Translations under genes and position numbers: made by a program | Origin: Methylobacterium hispanicum | GTDB taxonomy: Bacteria > Pseudomonadota > Alphaproteobacteria > Rhizobiales > Beijerinckiaceae | NCBI RefSeq assembly: GCF_022179285.1 | Contig: NZ_BPQO01000022.1 | Location: forward strand, 1 to 64,000 | DNA length: 64,000 bases | Reading direction: 5' to 3' | In this document: piece by piece, positions 1-9,043 of the stretch | Layout of the letters: each line of letters starts with the position of its first letter | Numbering within the stretch: the first letter of the stretch is position 1 | The notes under the pieces: model-generated | Databases searched by the model: none | Told to the model about the DNA's origin: nothing | The model's input: only the letters and a program-made list of their open reading frames with translations

Positions 1-2
1 CC

Positions 3-2462
3 ACGGCCGTCCAGGTCGCATCGGGTCTGCAGGTTCGGGTCACCGACGTCGATCGTCGTGTCGCGCTGACGGACGTGTTCGCCATCGCGGTCTCGTCCCC
101 TCTCAGACTGAGCGTCGCCGCCATCCTGCCCGGCACCTCGGGCAGCGTCTTCTTGGGCAAGGCGAGCGCGCAGGGCGGACGAGCGCCCTACATCTACACG
201 GTCGCGGCCGGGCAACTGCCGACCGGGCTATCGCTTAATCGCGACGACGGCAGCATCACGGGCACGCCGCCCAATCCTACGGATCAGACACTCACGCTTC
301 GGGTGGCGGATGCGGATGGACGGACGGACAGCGCCGCGACACGGATCGTCGTATCCGGGTCGCTTGAGATCAGCGGACCGGACAACCTCTACGGCATGCT
401 CGGGGCGAACTTCGCCTCGAAGGTGGCCGCGAGCGGCGGCACCGCCCCATACACCTTCAGCTTGGTCGCGGGTCGACTACCTACTGGGCTCACACTGGCC
501 TCCGACGGCAGGATGTTCGGCTATCCCTCAAGCGCGGGTGTCCTGGGCGGCATCCAGATCCAGGTGATGGATACCGCAGGCGCTACGAAGATCACGCCTA
601 CCTTCGCGATCACGATCGATCGCGCACTCCAGATCTTGGGATCGTTCAACGAACAGGCAGCCCGTGGCCAGGACTATTTGACGAATTTCACGGCGGTCAA
701 CGGCAGAGGTCCGTACGTCTACGCGATGGCAGAGGGTCAGTTGCCGCCCGGCCTGACGTTAGACGCCGCGACCGGAGCGATCTCGGGTAAACCGACTCAG
801 GTCGCGTGCTATAGAGGGCTGACGGTCGCCGCGACGGACAGCCTCGGTCGGAGGACCGTCAGCAGTCCCGTCGGCTCTATCTGCGTACGCGATGCGGCCG
901 TGATAACTGGAACCCCTGCAGCCTACGGGGCGGTCTATAAACCTTATACCGCGAGGTTCGACCTTTCGCTGAATGGTTCGTATACCGTCGCGCTTGCGTC
1001 GGGGGGGCTACCTCCCGGGTTGAACATCTATCCGGGCAATGCTGACGTCACAAACTACGTACGCATCGATGGCACGCCCACAAGGAAGGGAACCTATGGC
1101 GGAATTTCGTTCAAGGTAACAAACAACGTTACCAAAGTAACATCTGTATCCGATGTGTTCAGCATCACCATATCGGACATGTACTTGACGTTGTCGCAGC
1201 AGACGGGCCTAGTGCTAGTCGGTCAGCAGGCCTCGGCGACATTGAAGGTATCTGGCGGAGTGGCTCCATACACCTTCGCGTTGGCTGGCGAGCCGCTCGC
1301 TGCCGGATTCACCATGACGACTACCAGGGACACGGTCACGTTGTCCGGAGCGCCCGCACAACTGACGCGCTCGACCGTGCGGGTCGTAGCAAGAGATGCC
1401 TCAGAGCAGGAGGACATCCAAGACGTTTCACTGGCCGTGGGGCTGAATCCGGATGAGAGGTTGGCGATCAATGGTGGTTATCAGACCATAACTGGCAATG
1501 GCGATTATAGCTCTAAGGTAACTGTCACTGGTGGTCGCCCGCCGTACAAGTTTCATCAACCCTACGGCCCGACCGACGGATCGCTGGGAAGTATCGGTCT
1601 GACCTTGAATGAGGATACCGGAGTCATTTCCGGAAGGGTGTCCGTCCCCTACTGGCGCAATAAGGAAAATAGAATCTTTACCATCATTGCCAAGGATGCA
1701 GACGGCGACGTCCAATCGACTGGTGTCAACCTCCGAGCGTTCGAGCAGAATGACTACAAGGCCGCCTTCGATGTCAGCTCATACGACCTTGCGGTCGGTG
1801 ACGAGATCTCCGGGTACGTTCGGGCGACGCGCGGTGGATCATACAAGCAACTGCATACCTTCGCCAACGGCCTCCCTCCAGGCGTCGGAATATACCAGAT
1901 CAACGATGGAGAGGGGATCATCTACGGGCGGCCGACGAAATCTGGCGTCTTCAACGTGACCTGTGGCTATCACGTGCAAGGCACGACGACGAACTGCGAC
2001 AACGGGTTCCAGATCTTCGTGCGGGACGCGGGGGCGAAGCTGCCGACAAATCTACCAGTACCGGTGGCCAGCGGTATTTTCGAACGAAAATCAGGAGCAC
2101 TTCACGGCACCGGGTATTTCGCTTGCTGCAAATTCAACACTCCGCTGGATCTGCAGGTGTTTGTCCTCAAAGGAGGAAGGCATGGATTGCTGCGAGGCAG
2201 ATCTTTGTTCCCGTCAGACTTACAGTGGGACATGAGGTGGGTTCCCTCAAGCAATCAGGCCGCCGATCCGCCGGACATGTTCCTTGATAACCTGAGCGGT
2301 CGAGCGTACGGCACGCTATCCGGTGCCATGGCGGTGGCCTATGTCCCCAATGGTTCCGGCGGGAGGATGGAATTGGATGTTACGTATGATCTGGTCGCAA
2401 CTGCGATGTCGCTAGATGGAAGGATCACGGCGGCCCGCGTGAGATACAAGAACATGCCATAA
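3..2462 (+). CDS. Large exported putative-Ig (He_PIG) repeat protein, 3' part only
   Basis: The reading frame is open to the left edge, so the gene begins outside the window; an ATG at 75 lies inside a repeat and is not the real start. Seven successive units of about 80-100 residues can be followed, each with a GGxxPYxF/Y-like strand, an LPxGL turn and an xGxP step, the pattern of the putative-Ig He_PIG family of bacterial surface proteins. The last 150 or so residues form a different domain with a Cys-Cys pair. Such proteins usually mediate adhesion or matrix contacts; that role is inferred from family. Base composition falls in roughly 900-2100 relative to the start of the gene. No secretion signal can be seen because the N-terminus is missing. 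Confidence 0.85.
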   Translation, partial: TAVQVASGLQVRVTDVDRRVALTDVFAIAVSSPLRLSVAAILPGTSGSVFLGKASAQGGRAPYIYTVAAGQLPTGLSLNRDDGSITGTPPNPTDQTLTLRVADADGRTDSAATRIVVSGSLEISGPDNLYGMLGANFASKVAASGGTAPYTFSLVAGRLPTGLTLASDGRMFGYPSSAGVLGGIQIQVMDTAGATKITPTFAITIDRALQILGSFNEQAARGQDYLTNFTAVNGRGPYVYAMAEGQLPPGLTLDAATGAISGKPTQVACYRGLTVAATDSLGRRTVSSPVGSICVRDAAVITGTPAAYGAVYKPYTARFDLSLNGSYTVALASGGLPPGLNIYPGNADVTNYVRIDGTPTRKGTYGGISFKVTNNVTKVTSVSDVFSITISDMYLTLSQQTGLVLVGQQASATLKVSGGVAPYTFALAGEPLAAGFTMTTTRDTVTLSGAPAQLTRSTVRVVARDASEQEDIQDVSLAVGLNPDERLAINGGYQTITGNGDYSSKVTVTGGRPPYKFHQPYGPTDGSLGSIGLTLNEDTGVISGRVSVPYWRNKENRIFTIIAKDADGDVQSTGVNLRAFEQNDYKAAFDVSSYDLAVGDEISGYVRATRGGSYKQLHTFANGLPPGVGIYQINDGEGIIYGRPTKSGVFNVTCGYHVQGTTTNCDNGFQIFVRDAGAKLPTNLPVPVASGIFERKSGALHGTGYFACCKFNTPLDLQVFVLKGGRHGLLRGRSLFPSDLQWDMRWVPSSNQAADPPDMFLDNLSGRAYGTLSGAMAVAYVPNGSGGRMELDVTYDLVATAMSLDGRITAARVRYKNMP

Positions 2463-2892
2463 TGTTGCTGGGCCACCTTGTTCGCGATGCGCTGCCGACA
2501 TGGCCGTGCATCGCGCAGCCGGTTTGAACATGCGCGTTCTGGGGCGCGTAGCTGGCGTACGATGCTTCGCGCAACAGCCCGCTGATCATGTCAGGATCGA
2601 TCGGACCCTGCGGCATCGCCGACGAATGGGCCGGCCAACCGTAGATATTCAATTCAGCCTCAGGCGTGCCCTCGATAGGTCCATCCAGCGATTGTGGATC
2701 GGCGGAAGAGCGAGTTGGCAACCGCGGCGGAGGGCGCACCCAGGCCGAAGGAACCGATGTTTGACTGTTCCTTCGTTAGCGCCCATACCGGTCCTGCCCG
2801 ATCGTGGCTCATACCTTCCCAGGCCGGGCTGCTCCTCACTCCTCAAATCTCTGCGGTCGCATCCGTCCGGCCGCAGACCAGAGATCGTTTTG
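2463..2892. other. 430-bp stretch without an assigned gene
   Basis: The stretch lies between the Ig-repeat gene and the RlpA-like gene. The plus frame of the downstream gene is open back to 2500, but the lipoprotein signal begins only at 2893, so that extension is probably not translated. A minus-strand open frame (2739 to 2425, 104 codons) has a plausible amino-acid mix but no clear ribosome site and runs into the end of the upstream gene. It could be a small gene or a relic. No clear terminator was found. Confidence 0.4.
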
Positions 2893-3318
2893 ATGCGTGT
2901 GCTTCTCCGGTTGGTCGTAACCGCTTCCGTCATGTTCGCTGCGGCCTGTACCCATTCGGGCGCCCAGATGCATTCTTCCCCGACAGCAGCGACGACGGCC
3001 TCGAAGCACAAGGAAACTCCATCCGCGGTTGCTCAGCATGGTCTCGCCTCATGGTATGGCAGCGGTCATCGGACCGCGAACGGCGAACGCTTCGACCCCA
3101 ACGGTCTGACCGCCGCCCACCGCAGCCTGCCCTTCGGCACGCGGGTGCGCGTCGCCGACAAGCGCACCGGTCGCTCCGTCGTCGTGCGGATCAACGATCG
3201 CGGCCCCTTCGTGCACGGGCGCATCATCGATCTCTCCCGAGGCTCGGCCCGGGCGCTCGGCATGGGCGGCACCACCTACGTCAGCATCCACCGCGTTGCC
3301 GAAGCGTCGGCCGACTGA
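2893..3318 (+). CDS. RlpA-like double-psi beta-barrel lipoprotein
   Basis: The 141-residue product has a hydrophobic N-terminus ending in a lipobox (AAAC, lipid-attachable Cys19). A single RlpA-type double-psi beta-barrel follows at about 49-135, with ASWYG, TANGERFD, LPFGTRVRV and the signature NDRGPF (101-106). RlpA proteins are septal or envelope lytic transglycosylases that cleave peptidoglycan strands lacking stem peptides. This one is short and lacks the C-terminal SPOR domain that sends E. coli RlpA to the septum. The start was placed at the ATG immediately before the lipoprotein signal rather than at the open frame's first ATG at 2500. Its Shine-Dalgarno sequence is weak. Confidence 0.9.
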   Translation: MRVLLRLVVTASVMFAAACTHSGAQMHSSPTAATTASKHKETPSAVAQHGLASWYGSGHRTANGERFDPNGLTAAHRSLPFGTRVRVADKRTGRSVVVRINDRGPFVHGRIIDLSRGSARALGMGGTTYVSIHRVAEASAD

Positions 3319-3447
3319 GGGGCGGGGCTCGCCCACGCGAATCCATCCGCAGTGCGGTTCGCCAAGCGTCGCGACTTACCGTCCGACCCGGTTGACCGCC
3401 CGAACCTGCACGCCACTTCCGGCTTCCATGGACGGCGAGGGCCGAAC

Positions 3448-3888
3448 TTGGACACGCTGGATCCTTCGAGGCGATCCGCCCTGATGGGGCGGATACGAGG
3501 TGTCGATACGGGGCCGGAAATGGTGGTGCGGCGCGCCGCCCATCGCCTCGGCTATCGGTTCAGGCTGCATCGGCGGTCCCTGCCCGGCAGGCCGGATCTC
3601 GTCTTCCCTTCGCTCCGGGCCGTCATCTTCGTGCACGGCTGCTTCTGGCACCGCCACGAGGGCTGCCGGAAGACGAGCATGCCGAAGACCAGAATCGAGT
3701 TCTGGCAGGCCAAGTTCGCCCGCAACGTCGAGCGGGACGCCCAGGCGCAGGAGAGGCTTGCGGCGGCGGGATGGCGCGTGCTCGTGATCTGGGAGTGCGA
3801 GACGGCCAAGCCGGACCAGATCGACGCGATCCTCGTCGGGTTCCTGGGAGCGCGCGGTCGCGGGCAGCCGGTTCCCAACCGCAACTGA
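3448..3888 (+). CDS. vsr: Very short patch repair (Vsr) endonuclease
   Basis: The 146-residue product matches the Vsr family over its whole length (E. coli Vsr is 156). Features include the N-terminal LDPxxRSALMxRIR segment, the PGRPD metal-site stretch with Asp50, the HGCFWH motif (His63 to His68, including the aromatic pair that intercalates at the T:G mismatch), a Cys after the second His, TRxEFW and the terminal WRVLVIWEC strand. Vsr nicks 5' to T:G mismatches produced by deamination of 5-methylcytosine. The TTG start was chosen because GGCGAGG lies 7 bases upstream and family alignment begins there; the next in-frame ATG (3484) would cut into the conserved region. No cytosine-5 methyltransferase is present in the window. 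Confidence 0.93.
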   Translation: MDTLDPSRRSALMGRIRGVDTGPEMVVRRAAHRLGYRFRLHRRSLPGRPDLVFPSLRAVIFVHGCFWHRHEGCRKTSMPKTRIEFWQAKFARNVERDAQAQERLAAAGWRVLVIWECETAKPDQIDAILVGFLGARGRGQPVPNRN

Positions 3889-4286
3889 GGGATCGACCGA
3901 AGGAACGTCTTGCCCTTTGCATCCGGTCGACGGACACTGCGGAGGTCTCAGGGGAGAACCCATGGCGCGCGAGACGACGGTCGAGAACCTCGGTGGTCCG
4001 CAGCTCCTTCGGCGTACGCTCGCCCCTCCTATCAGACACATCCGTTTCGACACCCGGATCCACAGCCGTAGAGCACTCGGAAGGCCGCTCGGTCGGACAG
4101 CCGTTCCATCGCCAACCGCTGCGGTTGAGGCCGAGGCAGCCTTGGTCGCCCTCCCCTCGGAGGAGACCGGCGGCGAGGGCGGGGACCCCGAACGACGAAC
4201 GCGGCCACTACCGCCTCCGATCGATACCCTTGCCCCTCGCGCCGCCTTGCGGTTCCTTCTCGACGGCTGCGCTGCGGGGAACGTGA
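3889..4286. other. 398-bp stretch without an assigned gene
   Basis: Frames are open on both strands here, as usual in this GC-rich DNA, but none shows a family motif, a convincing ribosome site or a natural amino-acid mix (they are arginine-, proline- and alanine-rich). It probably holds the promoter of the three-gene unit starting at 4287. Confidence 0.4.
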
Positions 4287-5102
4287 ATGTCCCAGGTCGT
4301 CCTCGACGAATTTTGCGAGGAAGTCGAAGTCGTCCGGCGGACGAAGCGGACGATCCACGTCGTCGAGGAGGAAGTCGGCGTCGTCGAGCTCTGGCACGAC
4401 GGCGTCCTCGTGGACGTGCAGACGACCTACACGTGCCTCCGGCTGGCCCTCGAGGCAGCTTCCGAGGTCGTGGAGCGCCTGCGGATCACGGCCGCCAGCA
4501 CGCTCCACGTCCGGGTGAGGGCCGAGAGGACGCGGGGTCTGCGGGCCGGGCCGGGCGAGTTGCGCTACGGGCGCCGCGAGTACGATCAAGCGATCGGATC
4601 GGATTGGGTATCGGCGCGGCGGCACGTCTGGGACAGCCATGCCGGCCTGCTGCCGGCTGGCGTGGAGGTCCTCCTGCCCTTCGAGATCTCGGCCTTCGCC
4701 GCGACCCGGGACGTGCGGCCCGGCCACGGGGCGCTCGGCCGGATGTCCGTCAGATCCATCGAGCATCTTCCGGACGAGCGCCTCTGGGAGGGGTGGGGAT
4801 TCGGAGAGGTGCGCGACGTCGTCGCCGAGAGCGCCGCCCTCGAGAACCGGCCCGAGCACATCGGCAGGGAGCGCGGCCACGATGGGTTCCTGTGGACCCG
4901 CATCCGCTTCGCCGGCGCCTGGGCCGTCACCCTGCCGCCAGGCTTGGACGCCGTCGCTGCCCTGTCCGCCATCGGCGGGAGTTGGGCGAGGCCCGACATC
5001 TCCATCCGCGAGAGCTGGCCGGACTGGGTCGGAAGCGGACGCTTCTATTGCGGTGCGCCCGGGGCCGTGCACATCTGGGGCCGTTCACCGGACCGGACAT
5101 GA
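4287..5102 (+). CDS. Unknown 271-residue protein, first gene of a coupled trio
   Basis: No family was recognised. The first 100 residues are rich in Val, Glu and charged beta-type sequence, and the rest has many Trp and Gly, suggesting a soluble globular protein. There is no signal peptide or membrane segment. Its TGA overlaps the ATG of the following phosphoesterase gene (ATGA), so the two are probably translationally coupled. The coupling suggests a role with the phosphoesterase, but nothing in the sequence says which. Confidence 0.75.
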   Translation: MSQVVLDEFCEEVEVVRRTKRTIHVVEEEVGVVELWHDGVLVDVQTTYTCLRLALEAASEVVERLRITAASTLHVRVRAERTRGLRAGPGELRYGRREYDQAIGSDWVSARRHVWDSHAGLLPAGVEVLLPFEISAFAATRDVRPGHGALGRMSVRSIEHLPDERLWEGWGFGEVRDVVAESAALENRPEHIGRERGHDGFLWTRIRFAGAWAVTLPPGLDAVAALSAIGGSWARPDISIRESWPDWVGSGRFYCGAPGAVHIWGRSPDRT

Positions 5103-5683
5103 CCGTCTTTCTCACCGCCGACCACCATTTCGGGCATCCCGGGATCATCCGGAACGCCGGGCGCCCCTTCGCGTGCATCGACGAGATGGACGAGGTCCTG
5201 ATCGCGAACTGGAACGCGCGGATCCGTCCCGACAGCGTGGTCTACTACCTCGGGGATTTCGCCCACAAATGCCCGCCGGAGCGCCTCCAGCGCATCTGGC
5301 GGCGTCTCGCGCGGCCCAAAGCCATCCACCTCGTCTTGGGCAACCACGACGATGCGGCGACGCTGGCACTGTCCTGGACCTCAATCGAGCGCGGCATCCT
5401 GCGGATGTCGGCGAACAACCGCCGCTTCAGCCTCTTCCACTACGGCCTCCGCACTTGGCCGGGCATCCGCAGCGGCGCGATCCATGCCTTCGGGCACAGC
5501 CACAACCGCATGCCCGGGTTCCGCAACACGCTCGACGTCGGGGTGGACGCCTGGAACTTCGCGCCCGCCGCCGTCGAAGAAGTCATCCAGCGCGCCGAAA
5601 GCCTGCCGGCGTTCGATCTGGGAGAGCCGGAGGACGAAGGCGGGAACGACGCTCCGGAGACCGCGGAAGGATCCAGGCCGTGA
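5099..5683 (+). CDS. Calcineurin-like metallophosphoesterase
   Basis: The 194-residue product carries the ordered metal-binding motifs of this superfamily: DHHFGH near the N-terminus (D-x-H), YYLGDF (GD), LGNHDD (GNHD), FHYG and GHSHNR (GHSH) near the C-terminus. It should be a two-metal phosphohydrolase. This short form, opening directly with the TADHHFGH strand, resembles phosphoesterases found in phage genomes and next to them; the substrate cannot be read from the sequence. The start overlaps the previous stop (ATGA) and its own stop overlaps the next start (GTGA), placing it in the middle of a tightly coupled operon. Confidence 0.92.
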   Translation: MTVFLTADHHFGHPGIIRNAGRPFACIDEMDEVLIANWNARIRPDSVVYYLGDFAHKCPPERLQRIWRRLARPKAIHLVLGNHDDAATLALSWTSIERGILRMSANNRRFSLFHYGLRTWPGIRSGAIHAFGHSHNRMPGFRNTLDVGVDAWNFAPAAVEEVIQRAESLPAFDLGEPEDEGGNDAPETAEGSRP

Positions 5684-6219
5684 CCGAGTTTCCCCTGCCC
5701 CGCGCCGTATGGGGCGTTGCCCTCGAGCAGTTCGTCGGCCCGGGCATGGTCGCGCCGGCGTTCGGGGTGGACGGTCGCAGTTCCGATTACGACCTCTTCA
5801 GGGAAGCGCCCTGGGAACTCGCCCCGGCCTGGACTTCGCCGGACGGTCGGCACGCCGTCCACCTCGTTGCCGACGCGGATTGGGAGCCGCCGACCTCCGT
5901 GCTCCTCGAGACGGAAGGCGGTACCTGCGTGGGTTTCTACGCGGGGGGAGAGCTTTGGATCGACGAGGATCGGCGTGGCGCGGGCCTCTCGACGCCGCTG
6001 ATCCTCTGCCTTGTCGCTCGCCTCGGGAAGGCAACCTACGACACTCGTTCCGGGCTCGGCTTCTCGCCCGCCGGATACGCCGCCCATGCGGCCGCGCACA
6101 GGATCGCGGTCGAACGCGCCGTCGCCGCCGGCATGCGGGTCCCCGCCGAAGTCCGCGCCGAGGCGGCGTCGCGTTCGGTCCCGGCGGCCTCCTACTCGGG
6201 GGCGCCCCGGCGCACGTAG
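5680..6219 (+). CDS. Possible GNAT-fold protein, last gene of the coupled trio
   Basis: The GTG start lies in a GTGA overlap with the phosphoesterase stop. The 179-residue product has a central segment (ELWIDEDRRGAGLSTPLIL) resembling the beta-strand plus acetyl-CoA loop (R/Q-x-x-G-x-G/A) of GNAT acetyltransferases, followed by a GFSPAGYAAH segment that fits the late GNAT strand and helix. The loop is imperfect, so this is a tentative fold assignment. The last residues overlap the 3' end of the convergent gene by 28 bp. Confidence 0.75.
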   Translation: MTEFPLPRAVWGVALEQFVGPGMVAPAFGVDGRSSDYDLFREAPWELAPAWTSPDGRHAVHLVADADWEPPTSVLLETEGGTCVGFYAGGELWIDEDRRGAGLSTPLILCLVARLGKATYDTRSGLGFSPAGYAAHAAAHRIAVERAVAAGMRVPAEVRAEAASRSVPAASYSGAPRRT

Positions 6220-6683
6220 TAGTGGCGCGGCGTCCTGGCGGGCCGGCGGTAGGCGAAGGAGGCGGCCGAGGCCACGTGGCGGCGGCGCTTCACGATCGGC
6301 GCAACGGCCGTGGGAGGTGGCGGAAGCGGGCTGGCGAGCGGGAATACGCCCGGCGCCGTTCCAAGACCCGAGATGCGGGCCCGATCGTCGCGATCGAGCA
6401 GTCCGGGTCGGCAGGCGGCGGTGTTTCCCGTCTCGCAGGCCCGGCGGTTGCCCTCGTATTCCGCTCCGCGGACGAAGCCTTCGTCGGTGATCGAGAGCAG
6501 CTGTCGGTCGCAGCCGGTTCCGTCGATGCAGGAGCGGTAGTTGGCCATGTAGCCGTCTTCGGTCCGAACGCGTGGATCGGGTGGCGCGACGCGGGTCAGG
6601 CCGCCGGCGACGGCCGATCCCAGGGAACAAGCGAGGACCGCCATGGCGATCGACGAGCGGAAGAGGATGTACGGGGACGACAT
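6192..6683 (-). CDS. Small exported protein of unknown function
   Basis: The 163-residue product has a signal peptide (hydrophobic about 10-24, AVA-type cleavage near residue 26). The mature part has paired cysteines in YRSCIDGTGC and a second pair in RACETGNTAAC, suggesting two disulfide bonds in the periplasm. The C-terminal 50 residues are basic and proline-rich and probably disordered. The cysteine spacing is reminiscent of small periplasmic inhibitor-type proteins, but no family can be assigned. Confidence 0.75.
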   Translation of the reverse strand: MSSPYILFRSSIAMAVLACSLGSAVAGGLTRVAPPDPRVRTEDGYMANYRSCIDGTGCDRQLLSITDEGFVRGAEYEGNRRACETGNTAACRPGLLDRDDRARISGLGTAPGVFPLASPLPPPPTAVAPIVKRRRHVASAASFAYRRPARTPRHYYVRRGAPE

Positions 6684-6753
6684 CGGCAGCTCCTTCGCCC
6701 GTTCGTCGAGGTCATTCCTATCGATGGATCACGGATTCGCAGGAGTGTCCACC

Positions 6754-7446
6754 TTATTCCTTCGGGTCGCGATCCACATGCCCGTCGAAGGAGCGAGAGC
6801 GGTCTGCCAGACAAGGACCGGACACGAGACGGGCGTACATCGAGAGCTCGTCGCACCTGTCGATCAGCGTGCAGACGCCTTCGCGCCAGGGTTCGCCGAG
6901 GACGGCAGCAACCGCTGTCTCGATGGCGGAGCGCAGGTGCGGGGTCGCGCGAGCTTCGGGAACGGCTGCGACGAGGGTGAACGTCCGATCCGGCCCTCTC
7001 AGGATCTCACCGGTCAGCACGGGGTGCGCCCCCGGGGCGGTCCGCCAATCGACGCGATGCCGGCCTGACGACGCCGGCCTGACGCCGAGGATCCCGCCCC
7101 CCGCCAGGATCCGGAACTCGGGACGCGCGCCGGGCACCTCGACGGATGCTCCGGGAAGGTCGTCGCGCGAGGCCGCGTCGGCGTCGTCGAGCGCACCGGC
7201 ATATGCTGCCTGCGCCAGCGCCGCCCATGCCCTGGCGGCTTTGTCGAGGCGGCCGACGAGCATCCGGTCGAAGGCATCCTTGGCCGCCTGCACGGCTTCG
7301 ATCTTCCGCTCCAGGCCCGCTCGCGTCCGCTCGCGATCCGCGCGCAGGTTCGCTTCCGCCTCCTCGCGCAGGGCTCGGATCCTGCCGGCGATGGCAGCCG
7401 AGGGCGTGGGAACGACGAGCGGAATCTCCGGATCCCCATCTTGCAT
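6754..7446 (-). CDS. Unknown protein with N-terminal coiled coil
   Basis: The 230-residue product has a probable coiled coil at about 20-75 (repeating Arg/Glu/Ala heptads), followed by a mixed globular domain. No signal or membrane segment is seen. The start was placed at the ATG at 7446 because the 64 codons upstream show no coding character and run through the divergent promoter region. The 290 bp between it and the next plus-strand gene should hold both promoters. Confidence 0.7.
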   Translation of the reverse strand: MQDGDPEIPLVVPTPSAAIAGRIRALREEAEANLRADRERTRAGLERKIEAVQAAKDAFDRMLVGRLDKAARAWAALAQAAYAGALDDADAASRDDLPGASVEVPGARPEFRILAGGGILGVRPASSGRHRVDWRTAPGAHPVLTGEILRGPDRTFTLVAAVPEARATPHLRSAIETAVAAVLGEPWREGVCTLIDRCDELSMYARLVSGPCLADRSRSFDGHVDRDPKE

Positions 7447-7735
7447 TTTCGGACCGCTGCGAAGTATGTTCCCGTTCCGTTCCGTGGTCCGATCTGCGTC
7501 GCGCGTCCACTCGGGAACCGGTCCGTCTACGTGTTTACACCCCTGCCCATCCCGTTTTTTGGGGATGCCGGACCTGTTGACCCTTGCGGACAAGGCGTGA
7601 CATTGCGCCGAATGTTGTTTGTAGCGCGCGTCGTGCACCCTTCTTCAAGGAGATGGCCCGGAATGTGCCGCGAGAAACGGTAATCTTGGGCTGGCCGAGG
7701 CGGCTTGCGGGCCGCCTGCCTCATCGGATCTGGAT

Positions 7736-8662
7736 ATGAGCCAGTCGGGAGCTGGAGACATCGAAGAGGTCATCGTCCGTCGCCACGACGTCGTGCGCAC
7801 GGACGCGAGACTGCGCGACCATATCCCGAGCGGTCCGCGACCGATCACCTACAAGTCGGACGCAGGGCCCATCCGCGTATGGGTGAGCCAGCGCGGGTCC
7901 GTCATCGCGGAGCCTCTGCGGGGCGTGCTGGAGCACGGCGGCTACCATTGGGAGGCCGTCATGGAGTTCACCTACTACGGCGCAAGCTACGTCGGGCCGC
8001 TGCAGGTCGTGAAGTACCCCGAGGTTCCGCAGTGCGCCCATCTCGTCAGCCGGGACAACATCGTCCGCGCGCTCCGGAAGGCCGCCTCGAACTTCATGCT
8101 GCAGCAGGAAGCGGCGATCCTGCCGCTGGCGCTGAGCGACATCGCCCGCAGGAAGTCGGAGGAGGAGCAGGCCCTGGCCAAGGCGCGCGAGGATCTCGCC
8201 AGGCTGCCGGGCGAGGGCGACTGCGTCCTGGCCAGGCGCTTCGATCTCTGGTTCGGAACGGTCTGGGTCTCACCGTCCGAGGGCGAACTCTCCGTGATGG
8301 GAGGCGGCTTCAGCGGCTCCATCACCGTGAGCGGCAAGATCTGCCGCCTGGAAGCGGCGCTTCCTCTCGATAGGGAGCACGACCCGGCGATCACGCTGGT
8401 GAACATCTTCGCCTCCGAGAAGAAGGAGGATGTGCCCCCCATGCTCAGATCGGCGCTTCTCGAACTCGCGGAAGTGGTGCGCACCAATCATCCCGACCTC
8501 ACGGCCGCGTCGCAGATCATCCGTGCGCGCCGGCGGCTGCAGGTCGACATCGCAGGCTACGAGCAGCGGCTGCTCAAGCTCGAGCGCTTCGGAATGATGT
8601 ACAAGAACCGACTCGAGCCCGTGGTCGACAGCTCCATGCGCCCGATGCCGGGCGCCGCCTGA
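7736..8662 (+). CDS. Unknown 308-residue cytoplasmic protein
   Basis: The protein has a beta-rich N-terminal third, a helical centre with a likely coiled coil at about 135-165 (RKSEEEQALAKARED), and a second helical pair near the C-terminus with an aromatic and basic end. There is no signal peptide. No family was recognised. The gene is followed after 51 bp by a small exported-protein gene on the same strand. The ribosome site is poor (GGAT only), so the start is moderately certain. Confidence 0.75.
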   Translation: MSQSGAGDIEEVIVRRHDVVRTDARLRDHIPSGPRPITYKSDAGPIRVWVSQRGSVIAEPLRGVLEHGGYHWEAVMEFTYYGASYVGPLQVVKYPEVPQCAHLVSRDNIVRALRKAASNFMLQQEAAILPLALSDIARRKSEEEQALAKAREDLARLPGEGDCVLARRFDLWFGTVWVSPSEGELSVMGGGFSGSITVSGKICRLEAALPLDREHDPAITLVNIFASEKKEDVPPMLRSALLELAEVVRTNHPDLTAASQIIRARRRLQVDIAGYEQRLLKLERFGMMYKNRLEPVVDSSMRPMPGAA

Positions 8663-8713
8663 GACCCTCGAAATCCCCGAGCCGTTCTGCAAAGCTCGGG
8701 GGTGAGGTGCTCC

Positions 8714-9043
8714 GTGAACGACAAGATCCTGATCGCTCTCCTGCTGACCGCTCTTCCGGCCGCGGCCCAGGATGCAGTCCCGCGCTACGACGTCGATGCA
8801 TTGTGCGCGGCGGCGGCCGGCACGCTCGGCAATTCGTCGTTCGCCAGATCGGCGTGCTACGAGCAGGAGCAGACGTCCTACGACGGCCTGAAGGCCCGCT
8901 GGGCCGCGGTGCCTGCGGAGGTCAAGACCACCTGTCGGAAGATCGCCGCCTGGACGGGATCGGGCAGCTACATCGTCCTCGGCGGATGCGTGGACGTCGA
9001 ACTCGAAGCCCGCAGCCGCGGCACTCCCGGCTTCAGGTATTGA
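8714..9043 (+). CDS. Small exported protein
   Basis: The 109-residue product has a clear signal peptide (NDKILIALLLTALPAAAQ, cleavage after AAA). The mature part contains four Cys, including a Cys in an A-R-S-A-C-Y segment resembling the short Cys-Tyr motif of small periplasmic proteins. GTG at 8714 was preferred to GTG at 8702 because GAGG sits six bases upstream and the signal peptide starts cleanly there. Confidence 0.75.
   Translation: MNDKILIALLLTALPAAAQDAVPRYDVDALCAAAAGTLGNSSFARSACYEQEQTSYDGLKARWAAVPAEVKTTCRKIAAWTGSGSYIVLGGCVDVELEARSRGTPGFRY

Noticed and set aside
2425..2739. Minus-strand 104-codon frame next to the Ig-repeat gene
   Set aside because: Its amino-acid mix is better than most shadows, but there is no ribosome site or family, and it overlaps the end of a confident gene; left as a possibility within the intergenic entry.
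2500..2892. N-terminal extension of the RlpA-like protein
   Set aside because: An internal lipoprotein signal with a lipobox begins at 2893; the upstream codons look noncoding.
3300..3345. Terminator after the RlpA-like gene
   Set aside because: Only a 5-bp GGGCG/CGCCC stem without a T-tract is visible, which is expected by chance at this GC content.
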